Source of the DNA: Ligula intestinalis
Lineage: Eukaryota; Platyhelminthes; Cestoda; Diphyllobothriidea; Diphyllobothriidae
DNA: 64,000 bases
Direction: 5' to 3'
NCBI GenBank assembly: GCA_036362985.1
Contig: JAYGXS010000003.1
Span: 80,924,403-80,988,402 of the forward strand
The notes under the pieces were generated by a model that had not been told where the DNA came from, searched no databases, and saw only the letters and a program-made list of their open reading frames with translations. Positions 11,591 through 23,138 of the stretch are shown one piece after another. The position numbers and the translations under genes are program-made. The stretch's first letter is position 1; every line of letters starts with the position of its first letter.

Positions 11591-12177
11591 ACCACCCCCC
11601 CCCCCCCACGCAAAGACTATTCACGCCAATCTCGCCATGCGAGCGGTGCCTTGCATAGTTCAGCCTGCCTTATACGAATTTTATAACCTCCTCTATGCCA
11701 AACCGGCGTCAAACAGAAATTAAAAATAATCATCGTACTCTCGTTTTATGCCACTTTCGTACATTCGAACAACCTACAGAACCACCTTATCGTCGGCCAT
11801 GACACATATCTGCATTTCCTGTTCTAGTCTACCCCTCAGCCAACTCTGCGCAAGCCAGACCGACTGTGCAGACAACTGTACTTGTCAGCAGTGAGAGGTA
11901 TGCTGTACAGAACTGGGGAATGGCCCATTATCCAATCTAAGCCGCTTATTCGAAATTTAGAGAAGTTCATAGATTATCTGGCTGCCCGTTTTGATGGTCA
12001 GAACTATTTCTTTGAACAAAGTGACAGTGATTGTGAACCTCAGTGCAATTTTTCAGGACCTGGTGTCCACTACATGCACGGTAGTGGCGGCTTGCTTCTA
12101 CCAGGGATGACCTATTTGCCAAATTTATCGGTTTAGATGGATTCACAGGAAATTGGGTTACGTTATGTGCATTTGGC

Positions 12178-12375
12178 ATGGGTGAGGTACATAAAGTGGC
12201 GAATGGATCATCCCCTTCATGCATGCGTGCGTCTCATAGAAGCAGCATTAAGGAATGGGGAGTTGCAGCCCGATTTTCAGCAATGAAAAAGGCCGAGGCA
12301 GGCCAAACGGTTGGTTATCTTCTTGGGTATGATACTAAACGCATTTTGTCAGAGAGATACTCAGTTACACGGCTT
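12178..12375 (+). repeat. Same repeat family, plus-strand copy
   Basis: Shares CATGCGTGCGTCTCATAG and GAAGCAGCATTAAGG with the minus-strand copy at 11347-11590. Its end (GGTTATCTTCTTGGGTATGA then CGCATTTTGTCAGAGAGAT) matches 29085-29135. So the repeat unit is longer than the ribozyme-like core. Confidence 0.6.
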
Positions 12376-12822
12376 TCATACGCTACGTCCGTCATTTAGT
12401 ATGTTACTTCGTGTTACGTTTAAGTAACGCTTATTTAGGAAATTAAGGAAAAACCTGTGAAGTCCTGACAATAGTTCATACCCATAAAAATATGGACTGA
12501 AGTAAGTTCGCTGACGATGGAGAAAAGTTATAATCGAAAATTTATGAACTGATTGTCTAGTCATCCACGTCGCTTCCAAGTGTTTCAACCCACACATTAA
12601 CTCCGGTCTTAAAATGTCACAGAAGCATAATTATTTTCTAAAGGGCACCACATCGAAAGAAGTGGATACGCACAAAGAGATGGGCATGTGGACAACTGCG
12701 AAGTCAATGCCATCCTAGCATCGTAAATAGGCAGTCAAAGAGGCAACGAGAATATGGCTGCTTTATATTAATAGCGGTATTAAGAGCATTCCTTGCCTGT
12801 AACCCTTCAAATGCACATATAT

Positions 12823-12990
12823 TAGTCGCCGGCTATTAAGCCCACCTTGGGCCCAGACAAAATTGGGCTTAATAAGCGGCGAGCTTATTAACCGTGGGCT
12901 TAATGCAGCAGTCACCAGTTAAAAAGTCCATATGGGGCCCAGACAAAATTGGCCTTAATAACGGTAGGCTACAAAGCCGGCGACTACTGT
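12823..12990. mobile_element. MITE with terminal inverted repeats, copy 1
   Basis: Begins TTAGTCGCCGGCTATTAAG and ends with a related inverted sequence, GCCGGCGACTACTGT. The centre holds GGGCCCAGACAAAATTGG twice. A shorter, cleaner copy is at 48287-48388. Ends of the CAGT...ACTG type next to TA suggest a Tc1/mariner-type origin, which is inference. No transposase is present. Confidence 0.7.
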
Positions 12991-14215
12991 ATATGCAAAT
13001 AGGATTCGCACCGATACGTCAAAAAATAATTTGCCTATCCATCTACGAATTATGGGTAGGATTGTGTTATGGGGTCGTGTGATTGCGCGCGAAACGCGCC
13101 CAATTCCAAGACAAGAGTGTAGTAATAGGGGACAGTATGGGTGGGCATATCAGGGGAAGAGAGAGTGAAATAATTCCAAAACCTAAAAAAATTTACGGAG
13201 AAACGCCTAAATTTGTTTTCCTAAAATAAAAATTGGCTTAAAATTGATTTTTCGAGCAATAAAAGGGAAAAAAGCAGCGTGGAAACCAAGAAAATCAAGC
13301 GCGAAAGGCAATTGGAGGGAAAATATTCAAGGAATTGAATATATGGTCTCAAGGACACGCAAACCCGAGCCGCTGCGCAGGCGACCAATGAAATACGAGC
13401 AGCCGAAATATCACTTTTGACTAGCCAAAACATGCGTGAAGTAGGAAGCTAGACAGACATATGGGCGAATAACCAGGTAAGTACAGTTTCTTCTTAGCGA
13501 AGTGCATGTTAATAAATGAAATAAGTGGACTTAATTTAATTAAATTGTTCCTTGAAATTAGTGATAAAATTGATAGGGTGGTTCGCGGTAAGGAGCACGA
13601 ACGGTGCGCAAATTCAGGACATCGAGCTGATTTTCTGTCTTACCTAGCAGGAACGCGTGGACGCTATCTGGAGAAGCCGATTTTGCAACGGTCGGCAGCC
13701 AGACAGGCATATCTGGAGCTATTAGGTATGATCCCAATTGGGCCTGCAGTAAGCTTATTTGGTGCGCAAGTGGTCTGCCATTATAATCGCAGGTCTAAGC
13801 AGAAAGATACTGAGTACCCAAGCAAAGCAAATATTATGAGCTTTTTTTTACCTTCCCACACAGCTTTGGAAGAATGCAAACCGCGGAAGCCAATTTTCGG
13901 ACAGAATTCCCGTCCAATACTGCACCGAACAGGCCACAGCAGGCGCAGCCTTGCCTGCTAGTTAACCGACAAAGAAGGTTAGCCGAAAGACGTCTGGGTG
14001 TAAAGGAACAAAAGGGCACCGAACAGGCGGGGGGACGGCAGGGCCCCTTGGGCCTTAAATATGCAAATTATTATTATAATTATTATAAAATCGTGTAACC
14101 AAAGGGGCGAGGGGCAAGAAGACGACCCATTCAAAGGGTTAAGGTTCACCTCGGTTAGCAAGCTTGGTCTACGGAGGACGGAGAATTTAAGGCTAAGTCT
14201 AAAAGCGCACGCGTT
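12991..14215. other. Non-coding, one weak exon candidate
   Basis: A strong pyrimidine tract and AG end at 13863, followed by a Gln/Pro-rich open frame (13874-14098). No good donor and no phase match to the exon at 6735-6846 was found, so it is not called as an exon. Confidence 0.4.
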
Positions 14216-14934
14216 TTATACTTTAGCCTGGACCACAAGTCACCTAGGTCCCTACGATTTGACCAACCGACACCAGACAATAGGCTTCTGCGAACCATCA
14301 ATTCGGCCAAACTGGTACCCTACTTCCGCATCAAAGGTCTCCTAGCAACGGACTTACGATGCTCTTGCGGCGGATGAGTGTCCCTGCAGAAGTATGTGCA
14401 GAACGGAGATGGAAAAATCTTTAGGTGCGCTCTGTGCCTCAGCAAACAATCTGTGCGGACGAATTCTATACTTTATGGAAGCCGGTTAACGTTGCATAAG
14501 CTAGCAAATATGTGCCTGGCGTTTGTTGCCGGCAGAATGGTACACGAAGCGGGAGCTGTCTGTGGAGTTTCCCTAAAACCGGCCGTAAGCTGGTTTGCAA
14601 TTTGTAGGGACGTCTGTTCCAAAACCCTGAACAGGGTAGCTTCGTCCGTCGGTGGACCCGGCATTCAAGTGCAGGTGGACGAGTCGATGAGCACCCGCCG
14701 TAAGTACAACCGAGGGCGAAAAGTGCGGCAATTGTGGGTAATCGGCATGTACGACACTGTCAAGAGAATGGCAGTTTGCGAACAACTGAGCAGCCGCTCT
14801 GCTCCGTCCCTCTGCAGTGTCATATGCCGGCGAGTGAAGCATGACAGTTAAATTGTGACAGACTGCTGGAGCAGCTATAGTAAGCTGAAGACATTGGGTT
14901 ATTCGCATTACACGTTAGAATATGGATGCTGCCA
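14216..14934 (+). pseudogene. Merlin-type (IS1016-like) DDE transposase, broken
   Basis: One frame carries the features of a Merlin transposase: an N-terminal zinc-binding region (CSCGG at 14362-14376, then CALC), a helical part, a catalytic-region motif QVDES with Asp at 14678-14680 followed by RKYNRG, and a second catalytic-region motif IVTDCWSSY with Asp at 14861-14863, then LGYSHYTLE. It is interrupted in frame by TGA at 14375-14377 and TAA at 14849-14851. The C-terminal part with the third acidic residue degenerates after 14934. Merlin elements move by cut-and-paste and normally have terminal inverted repeats and 8-9 bp target duplications; I could not find either. Known from the family: Merlin is recorded in schistosomes and other animals. 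The call rests on motif order and the KYNRG signature. Confidence 0.8.
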
Positions 14935-16062
14935 CAGGTAAGACAGCTAAGTGAAGACTAAAGTATTTGTAGGCATCCGTGTCGAAGGAACGAAGCAACC
15001 GAAGCCACCGCATGCGGTCAAAGGGGAACGGCTAAAACAGTGCGGAAGGAGGCCGTTTGTAAATATTTTTCTGCAAATGTTATTTTGTGTGACTAAAAGG
15101 AAACGCTGAATTATACGTTTTTGAGGTGTGGAGGGGGGGGGAAGGACTTTTTCCGTCGACGTTTTACAGAAGATTAGTCCGCGGATTATGAAAATGTAAC
15201 CGAGGCGAACTGTTGTGGGAATGCTAAATGACGCGGAGCATGGGGACCGTAATTGAGACGCTACAAAATCCCTTAGTATGGGACCGCAGAGTTAGTGGCC
15301 GCGGCTCAGTTAGATAGCCGCAGCCGAAGCTGTACCAAGAAACGACCGGGAACAAGATTCGGCCGTATTGATTTACCGAAGAGTAAACTGCACTTTTCAC
15401 TCTTAAGTTAGTTGGTTAGTAGCCCAAGTTGAATCAGGGGTTCCCGCCGGAGTCCAAACGGGGTGCAGTTGGGGAGAGTGAGAGAAGATGCGACCTTGGC
15501 CGGCTTGAGCCAAAGGTCGGGGGGGGGCGTGAGTTGGGTGCCTGGGCGGGAACTGCAGACAATCAGATGGCGGCAGGCATGCGGCGAGACGTTGCAGTCG
15601 GGACGACAGTTGGGTGTTGACTAGTACAGCCGGTGTTGGTACTGGCGAACGAGCATAAGTTAGCCACTGAGTTGCTGTGCCAGGGCACAGTGAGTCACCC
15701 GTGGGGATTGACGTCCCGAGGTAGCAATCGTCGATGGATAGTAACCCAGAAGGAGTGGAGGATGATAACAGAACCTTGAGGACCTTGGTGCACCTGCTCA
15801 CTTTGCTTGCGACCTCCCTCACTTGGTTCGCGAACGTGCAGAGATTCGGTCGGATTGTTCTACCGAAGACTGTACGGCGCTCCTCACGCGTCCGCGTGGA
15901 CGGTGAGAAAAAGACAAGTTCGTTGACTGTAATGATCATGTCCGTTGCCTGTCAGGAACACAATGGTTCCGAGAAAAACGGCTGGTACAAGATAAATTGG
16001 GTAAGAAGGGCAGAGGCGGACGGCATACAGGATGACGATCGAGGAACTTGGTAAATTCGGAA
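14935..16062. other. Non-coding, no gene recognised
   Basis: Contains G runs (15126-15142, 15518-15528). A 178-codon minus-strand frame (15403-15939) is Pro/Ser-rich without a recognisable domain, and the plus strand is open over much of the same stretch. Confidence 0.45.
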
Positions 16063-17318
16063 GGATAAGTCACTTTAAGTCACTTTAAGTCCCTATTCAT
16101 AACCAAAATCGCATAATAGGTCCACCGTAACAATATTACATCATACAAATGTACAAATGTAGGCTTAGCATCAGCGATAAGTGTGAGCCAGTTGCAAGGT
16201 GCTGCTACTGCCACTTTTTTCATTATATCTGCCAAAGTTTCTCAGCAAATGAGAATAAAGTTTGTGTTTAAAAATGTCAACAGTATCTGAGAGGACCACA
16301 TCTTCCGGGAGTCCGTTCCACGCTCCAATGACCCTCTGAGAGAAGGCGTTTCGTCGAACGTTGATACGGGCCGGTTTCCTCTGTAGTTTAAAAGGATGAC
16401 CTCGCAGATGGTCAGTCCGAGCCAATTCGAAGAAATCATCAAATTCTAGGGCGCAGTCTTGGCCTCTAACAATACGGTAGGTTTGTATGAGGTCCCCGCG
16501 GAGTTGCCTATAATTGAGAGGGAAAAGATCAAGTTCGGTCAGTCTGTCTTCATAAGGCAGATGACCAAGATTCTTGACCGTCTTTGTAGCCCTCGCCTGC
16601 ACTAGTTCAAGGTGCAGGTAATCCTTCTTGAACCACGGACGCCAGGCCTGGACAGCATACTCCAAGTGGGACCGAACAAACGCTCCGTAGGTTTTCCTGA
16701 AGAGCTCCTCGTCAATGTTGATGAATCCCCGCCTCATCGCAAACAGCACCTGTGTCGCGCGTTTAGCTGCCGTCACACACTGAGTAGATGGTTTAAGTAA
16801 GGAATTTATTAGAACACCGAGATCCTTTTGTTCGTTCACATTTGAAAGCGGTTGTCCATCGAGTTGTATTGGAAGGAATCATTCTCCTCATCAGTCCTTC
16901 TAGTACGAAGTCTTAAAACCACACACTTAATTATGTTGAAGTTTAAGAGCCAACGAGCAGACCAGCAGCTGAGTCGATTGAGACTCTCTTGAAGCGCTTT
17001 CCTATCGGCGTCAGACCTGATGGCTCTCCAGAGTTTGACGTCGTCGGCAAACATGATAGCGCTGCAACACAGGTCGTTGTCACAGTCGTTGATATAGATA
17101 AGGAAGAGCAGTGGCCCTAAGACAGAGCCTTTGGGGACGCCACTTAACACAGATGTAGGGTTTGACTTTGAGTCACCGATGCACACAGTTTGCGATCGCC
17201 CTGTGAGAAAACCTGTGATCCATGCCAGCAGGTTTCCTCTTATGCCAATTTCTGACAATTTATACATTAGAAGCTTATGTGGGACGCTGTCGAATGCTTT
17301 CTTGAAGTCAGTTTTGGA
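16063..17318 (-). mobile_element. Family-2 LINE, 3' fragment (A')
   Basis: A 5'-truncated non-LTR retrotransposon on the minus strand. It starts inside the RT domain (DFKKAFD near 17303), runs through the C-terminal domain and ends in a short UTR with a 10-bp repeat CACTTTAAGT (plus strand, 16071-16090), which looks like a microsatellite-type 3' tail. About 410 bp (16909-17318) is about 96% identical by eye to 21571-21979. Confidence 0.85.
16171..17318 (-). pseudogene. Reverse transcriptase, C-terminal part, family 2
   Basis: Encodes RT motifs [19 protein letters not shown] and FADDVKLW, then the downstream thumb and C-terminal region (RRGFINIDEELFRKTY, SHLEYAVQAW, RVIGAWNGLPEDVV) typical of jockey/CR1-type LINEs. 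A one-base frameshift near 16840 separates the palm from the C-terminal part. The residue before GSVLGP is Lys rather than the usual Gln. Not functional: it lacks the endonuclease and the RT N-terminus. Confidence 0.85.
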
Positions 17319-17353
17319 AGGTATTGGAAGGAATCGTTCTCCTCATCAGTCCT
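17319..17353 (-). mobile_element. 35-bp family-2 LINE remnant flanking element B
   Basis: Matches 16868-16902 with one difference. Joined to 21571 across element B it restores a continuous family-2 sequence, so this is the other side of B's insertion site. Confidence 0.65.
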
Positions 17354-17382
17354 TCTATAATAAATAAATAAATAAATAAATT
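17354..17382 (-). repeat. (TTTA)n 3' tail of element B
   Basis: ATAA repeats on the plus strand, that is TTTA on B's sense strand, directly at the junction with the family-2 target. Short tandem repeats instead of poly(A) are usual at 3' ends of several LINE clades. Confidence 0.75.
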
Positions 17383-17579
17383 TTATATTTTAGGCCCGGA
17401 GGGCGTCGTCATTGCTAACTTAGTGCTGTGGAAAAATAAATTCACAGTTGATAAATGCTGCTCTCCATGAAACAACCACATAGACAGCGGGAGCGATTAG
17501 TAGCGTTGGTAGATTAATTCTATATTCACCAACATATAGTCGTTTTAAAATAGTAGTCAACGCATGGTAAACTAAGAAG

Positions 17580-17674
17580 GAAGCAGTGAAAAAAAAACTC
17601 CTACCATTTAAGCTGGGGCGGAGTTCAGCGAACCCCTGCTTAAAAAACAAAACGTAGGAGAAAAAAACTGCTTC
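17580..17674 (-). other. Conserved 3'-UTR RNA hairpin of family-1 LINE, copy B
   Basis: On the sense (minus) strand GAAGCAGT pairs with ACTGCTTC, CTCCTAC with GTAGGAG, TTTAAGC with GCTTAAA and GGGG with CCCC, around a small loop. T-rich tracts on both sides between the first two stems cannot pair with each other. Equivalent hairpins lie at 28673-28760, 53407-53490 and 57837-57921. Confidence 0.75.
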
Positions 17675-18171
17675 AAAAAAGTTAAGGAAGTTTGGTTTAG
17701 AGGATTGATTGTAGTGCAAATGAGATAGGACTGTTGATGAGAACGAATGAGGGTGGGTGACGCTTCTTGTAATTGGAGAAATCATATAATAGCAGAGGCT
17801 GTCTTTCACCATTCTTACACCGCCCGACTGGCTTCATGATCAACCATCAGGGAGATGAGACCGGAGGAGGCCATCGCGGACAACAGAGTCAGGAAGATGA
17901 GGGAACGGCAGAGGTCACCTGATCATCAACGAAACGTCCGAGATGTGACCTTGTAGACTGCGGAGTTTAGCGACGAGCTGGCGAAAATAGCAGAACCGCC
18001 ACGAGCATGACTAAGGACCATTAAGCCTATCGTCAGGGTTATAAAACGGAGAATGGAGAAAACAGCAATGATGACTGGACAGAGAAGTGGACGAAACATC
18101 GTTGCAAATATCACTCAAAGGAGGAAGAAATAGACATGTTTGGAAAAAAATTTGATCTAAACGTAACCACC

Positions 18172-21060
18172 TCAGATACCAGGGGGACCCTTTTCAAAGT
18201 CCAAAAGTTGTGTGTTTGGGAAGGAGACGGATAACAAGGACTTTATATCTTCCAAAGTTAAGTGTTTACGTAATTTGACTTTTGTAACTGCTAAGTTTGA
18301 CGACAGCCTAATTTCGAGGGGAATATTATTCCAGAGGAAGGCATATTTGGAGGCAAAGTAGTGAGAATGGTTCGAAGTGGAGCTTAAGGGTGGTGCAATT
18401 ATCCTGGAGGAATTACGGGTGGCATAAGGTCTATCTGCGGGAATGAGAGCGTTGATTCGTGGAAGGTTAGGGGTAGAGTTAACGCGAAAGAGGAAACAGA
18501 GGCCCGCTTCGAGGTTTCGGACCCGAAGAAATGTCATGTTCGCTAACTGACATCTCTCCGCATAAGAAATAGTGGATCGAGGAAGAACGAATATTTTGCG
18601 AGTAAATACCCTCTGTACATTTTCAATCTTACTGCGGTCCGAAGCATTCATTAGACCAAAGAGGGGACAGCAGTATTCTAGGATGGGTAGAACATACATG
18701 CGATAAAGTTTTAACTTTATTTCCAGCAGGAAGAAAGTGTGTGATATAAAACCACATATCTGTGCAGCCTTCGCAGATATTCGATCCGCATGAGGCGACA
18801 ATGCTAGTTTATTTGTGTAGCTTAGACCTAAGTCTTTTATAGTGGATCGTTCTAAAAGTGGAGTATTTTGAAAGACTAGGGGACGAGGAAGCTTGGCGGG
18901 ACCGAAACACATGAAACTACACTTGGATGGAGAGAATTCCATCTGCCAGGTTGCACTCCAACGTGAGAGTGTAAATAGGTCCGCATTTATTTTATCAACG
19001 CATATACTTGCCGTGTCCTTAGAAAACGAGTATATGCATTTGAGGTCGTCTGCATAAATTAGATTGTGTGAATTTTTTAGAACAATCGAAATTTCGTTTA
19101 TGTATAGAATGAAGAGTAAAGGACCCAAGACAGTGCCTTGAAAAACGCCACTCGTGATCAGCTGAGAAGTGGAGTAACTATAACCAACTAGGACCTTCTG
19201 GCTGCGGTTAGGCAAGTAGGAACCGATGAAGTCGAGGAGAGGGGGACGGATGCCAATGGCTTCCAATTTTACTAGAAGCCGTTTGTGTGGTACCTTTTCG
19301 AAGGCTTTGCCCAGGTCAAAGTAGATAACAACCACGGATTGCTGCTCGTTACGGAGGGAAGTGACGTGGTTAAGAAAAGCTAAATGACACGTCTCACATG
19401 ATCTTCCGGGTAGAAAACCATGCTGCGAGTCATTTAAAAGCTTATTTTTTAGGCAAAAATCGAGAATTTGATTAAAAATTATCTTCTCCAGAACTTAAGC
19501 TAGGGCTGGGGTTTTATGAACACCGCGGTAGTTATTTATGTCTGAACGAGATCCTAATTTAAAGACTGGAAGAATAATTGATGTCTTCCAAGTGTCAGGA
19601 AAGTAACCATTTAGGAGATAGACTGAAAATATATGGCTAAGTAATTTGGGCAAGGTCAAAACTCTTTTGATAACCGAATTGGGGATACCATCAGTTTCGG
19701 AAATGTGTGAGTTTTTTAGACAAATTAGCTGCTTACGAATTAATTCTATGGAGAAATCAATGTTTCCGAGAGTATTGTCTGAGTATGGTTGAATGGACGG
19801 GACCGGTTCGGATTCTGTCATTAAATGCTTCACAAAGGAAGCATTAAATAATTCAGCCTTATCAGACTCATCTAGTGCAAATGTTTTGTTTTCATTAAGC
19901 AATGGGGGTATTTCAATTCCTCGTTTTGCGGAGGCCCTACGACGAAACAGTTGTGCAACCGATTTTGCAGAGTTTGACTCGCTCAGGGGTCAAGATTCCC
20001 TGTGCTGGTCACGTGCAAGACGAATCTTTGATGCTAATTCGAAGATCTCTGCGATCCTTAGATGCACAGACAGCGAACTAGTAGATCTATCTTTCAGCTG
20101 CCTCCTCAATTTCTTTATTCTGGGCAAAAGAAAATGAGGGACGGTTGATTCTGGTGTGTAGGGTTTCACAATTTTAGTGGGCACAAATTCCAGAATTTTA
20201 GTAGAAACGACCGACATGAGTTCAGAAAGATATGCAGCGTCGTTAATGGAAGAAAGGCTCTGCCAATCTAATGAGTCAAGAAAATTGTTAATTGAGCTAA
20301 CATCTGCGAGGTCATACGCATGATAGGTACGACTAGCACTAGCCTTTTCCGTAAAAGGAAGCGGAAGGCAACAGTGAATTAATGTGTGATCACTTTGGAA
20401 GATGTCCTGCTTAAAATCAACGAAGAGAAGGGCAATACCATTAGTGAAAATCAGATCTAGGATATGATTTTGTCTTGTTGGGAAACTAACCAGTTGAGAC
20501 CAGTTAGAAAAATTAATGGTTTCTAGGAAAGGCTGAAATCTAGGTGGACAATAGTTTGAAAGCCAGTCAATTTCAGGAAAATTAAAATCTCCAGCAATAA
20601 TTTTAACTTCAAAAGTGGATTCTGAAATAAACTTGAATATTTCACACAAATTTGCATCTTCTTCAAATGAAGAGTTAGGAGGATTATATACACATCCGAT
20701 AATCGCCTTTTGCCGGGGCGACAGGATAATAGAGGCGAAACAGTAATTTCCAGAGAAGGACGTGCTATTTAGATAAAACGGAAAGTGCCTAAATGACGTT
20801 CTAATATAGAGAAGACAACCACCACCACGCTTATTAATGCGATCGTGACGATAGAAATCATAATCGTCTATGATAAGGGATGAGTCAGAAATGATTGGAT
20901 GGGTCCAAGATTCTGTTATGCATATAACATCAGGCACCATCTCGAAAGCGATAGCTCGAAGTTGAGCCATTTTATTTATAACGGACCTGACATTAAGCTA
21001 TATGACATCTAGTGTGTTTCGAGTGACAGGACTATGGCTATCGCTATTTATAAAAAATAA
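18172..21060 (-). pseudogene. ORF2 endonuclease/reverse transcriptase, family 1 (B)
   Basis: A single frame spans the endonuclease and RT, interrupted only by nonsense codons: TAG at 20998-21000, TGA at 19990-19992 and TAA at 19495-19497, with no frameshift seen. Endonuclease features: LNVRSVINKM with the metal-binding Asn, DVICITESW with the catalytic Glu, GDFNFPEIDW and QSDHTLIH. RT features: NNYRGVHKTPALA, YFDLGKAFEKVPHKR, FQGTVLGPLLFILYINE and the catalytic YADDLK. The C-terminal part includes PILEYCCPLFGLMN and ends at the stop at 18172. About 960 codons. Known role: ORF2 nicks the target and reverse-transcribes the element RNA there. The GVHKTP motif in place of the usual GVxxLP-type sequence is shared with copies C and E. 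Confidence 0.9.
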
Positions 21061-21193
21061 TTTGAGGGTGGGTAGACAAACTGTAGGCCGTTATTATTTG
21101 TGGAATAAGTACTGACGGGTATGGAGCTGTGAGCATATGGGTAGCCAACAATGGATGGCTGATAAGGTCTGAGATATCTAGGGGCCTCGCTTT

Positions 21194-21490
21194 CTAGCAG
21201 GGAAAATGAGGAGAGGGTAAACCAAAATAAGCTTCTGGGGCGTTTGGGAGTAATGGGGGAAGGTGAGAAGACATGTAGAAGTTAGCAGGTTTGGGTGGTA
21301 GAGGATGGGTAAAGGCACTGATAGGGGGAAACGGTGACATAAAATTAGTGTTAGGGCCGCTCGCGTAAGGACTAGTGGTCCTAATCAGTGAATGTCCTGT
21401 ACGGCAACTCCGATTAGATTTAAAACTATACCAGTTAGGGTTAATGCCGTGCAAATTAAATTTTTCTTGGTTCGGGCCCGGCGTGTTCAA
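21194..21490 (-). CDS. Proline-rich leader frame of family-1 LINE B
   Basis: 98 codons rich in Pro, Asn and Ser (FPPISAFTHPLPPKPANF), upstream of ORF2 on the same strand. It could be a degenerate ORF1 or the N-terminal extension of ORF2. No RRM, zinc finger or coiled coil is visible, so the function is unknown. Confidence 0.4.
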   Translation of the reverse strand: MNTPGPNQEKFNLHGINPNWYSFKSNRSCRTGHSLIRTTSPYASGPNTNFMSPFPPISAFTHPLPPKPANFYMSSHLPPLLPNAPEAYFGLPSPHFPC

Positions 21491-21570
21491 TAACGCATTA
21501 TACGGGGGAATAATATGATTCCAACGGTCAAAAGAGGAGCTAGGTTGTGGTTCTAGTTCTAGTACAGTGT

Positions 21571-23138
21571 CTAGTACGGAGTCTTAAAACCACACACTTA
21601 CTAATGTTGATTTTTAAAAGCCAACGAGCAGACCAGCAGCTAAGTCGATTGAGACTCTCTTGAAGCGCTTTCCTATCGGCGTCAGACCTGATGGCTCTCC
21701 AGAGTTTGAGGTCGTCGGCAAACATGATAGCGCTGCAACCCAGGTCGTTGACACAGTCATTTATATAGATAAGGAAGAGCCTTGGCCCTAAGACAGAGCC
21801 TTGGGGGACGCCACTCAGAACAGATGTAGGGTTTGACTTTGAGTCACCGATGCACACAGTTTGCGATCGCCCTGTGAGAAAATCTGTGATCCATGCCAGC
21901 AGGTTTCCTCTTATGCCAATTTCTGACAATTTATACATTAGAAGCTTATGTGGGACGCTGTCGAATGCTTTCTTGAAGTCCGTATAGATGACGTCAACCT
22001 TACCATTTTCATCTAGTGCGCGAGTCCATTGCTCAGTGGGGAGTAGAAGGCTGGAAAGGCAAGAATGGTTCTTTCTGAAGGCGTGTTGGAGCCCTGACAG
22101 TAGGTTGTTCTACTCCAAGAACTCCATTGTCGTCTTCTTAATTATCGTATCCATCACCTTACAGCAAATGCAAGTTAGGCTGACGGGCCGGTAATTGTTG
22201 ACGTTCGTTCGGGCTCCGCCCTTGTATATCGGGTAAATATTTGCCATTTTCCATTCGGATGGCAGTCTTCCTAGTTCAAATGAAGAACGAAAGATATGTG
22301 CTAGGGGCTCTGAGAGTTCGCTTGCCAATTCTTTCAAGAACTTGGCTGGTATATTGTCTGGACCGGATGACTTTGCTTCTTTGAGGCCCTGCAGCTCCCT
22401 CTCAACTACAGATGTTGCACATAGTAGAGAATGAAGTGCTGGACCGGCGTTTGCAACAGCACTGTTGGCATTATAAAAATGAAGCTCAGTTTCCCTAGTG
22501 AATACCGAGGCAATGAACCGGCTACAGTACTCGTCTTTCTCGTCATTCTCAACGACTTTTCCGCCATCATCATTCTTAAGTACTGTGACAGGATCCTTGT
22601 TTTTTAATCTACTGTTAATATAGCGGAATAGAATTTTGTGCTTTTCTTCGGCCTGTTGGAGAATTCTTGATTTTTGGTGTTTCCTGGCCTGGCGATTTGA
22701 TTTTTTTACTGCATTTCTTTGGCGTCGGAATTTCTCGAGGTGTACTGGCGACCCAGTTTTCCTGAATAACTTCTAATTCCTATTTTTCTTCTTCAATTGC
22801 CTATTAAGGTCTCTCGTCAACCAGGCAGGACGACTAGTCGTCTTGTGTACCTTCACCGGACAAAAGTGCTTTATCAGATCTAATGCAACCCTCTTGAGTG
22901 ATCTCCAATCCTCCTCCGGATCCCCCTTGCGTAGACAGTCCCAATTCACGGTCGATTGTGCATTCTTCATTGAATTGAAATGTGCCTTCCATATGTTTGG
23001 CTGGTCCTCCGTTTTCCTCAGCCGTTGAGTATGGAGTGAGTAATCCCACATTAGCGTCGTATGATCACTCTTCCCGAGCAGAGCACTTGAATGCACTTCA
23101 TCTATGTAGGACGAATCCTTCGTGAAAATGAGATCCAA
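21571..23138 (-). pseudogene. Endonuclease end and reverse transcriptase, family 2 (A)
   Basis: Continues the endonuclease with MDLIFTKDSSYIDEV and LGKSDHTTLMWDY, then [78 protein letters not shown] and the catalytic FADDLKLW. There is a frameshift against the upstream endonuclease near 23120, stops near 22110 and 22770, and the coding sequence ends abruptly at the B insertion. Confidence 0.85.

Larger units (their letters stand above)
17354..21560 (-). mobile_element. Family-1 LINE, near full-length (B)
   Basis: Minus-strand non-LTR retrotransposon. 5' to 3': a proline-rich leader frame (21490-21194), ORF2 with an APE-type endonuclease and RT (about 21060-18172), a long 3' UTR with a conserved hairpin (17674-17580) and a TTTA tail. 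It is inserted into family-2 LINE A. Copies C, E and the remnants at 51.5 and 52.9-54.1 kb are the same family. It has the fewest lesions of the family in this window, so it is probably the youngest. Confidence 0.85.

Noticed and set aside
13864..13976. Possible next exon of the proline-rich gene (good acceptor, Gln/Pro-rich frame)
   Set aside because: Phase does not fit the exon at 6735-6846 without an unknown intermediate exon and there is no good donor.
15403..15939. 178-codon minus-strand open frame
   Set aside because: No recognisable domain, Pro/Ser-rich composition, and the opposite strand is also open; no promoter or splice support.
17354..17382. CRISPR-like or satellite array
   Set aside because: It is a simple ATAA repeat at the 3' end of a LINE.
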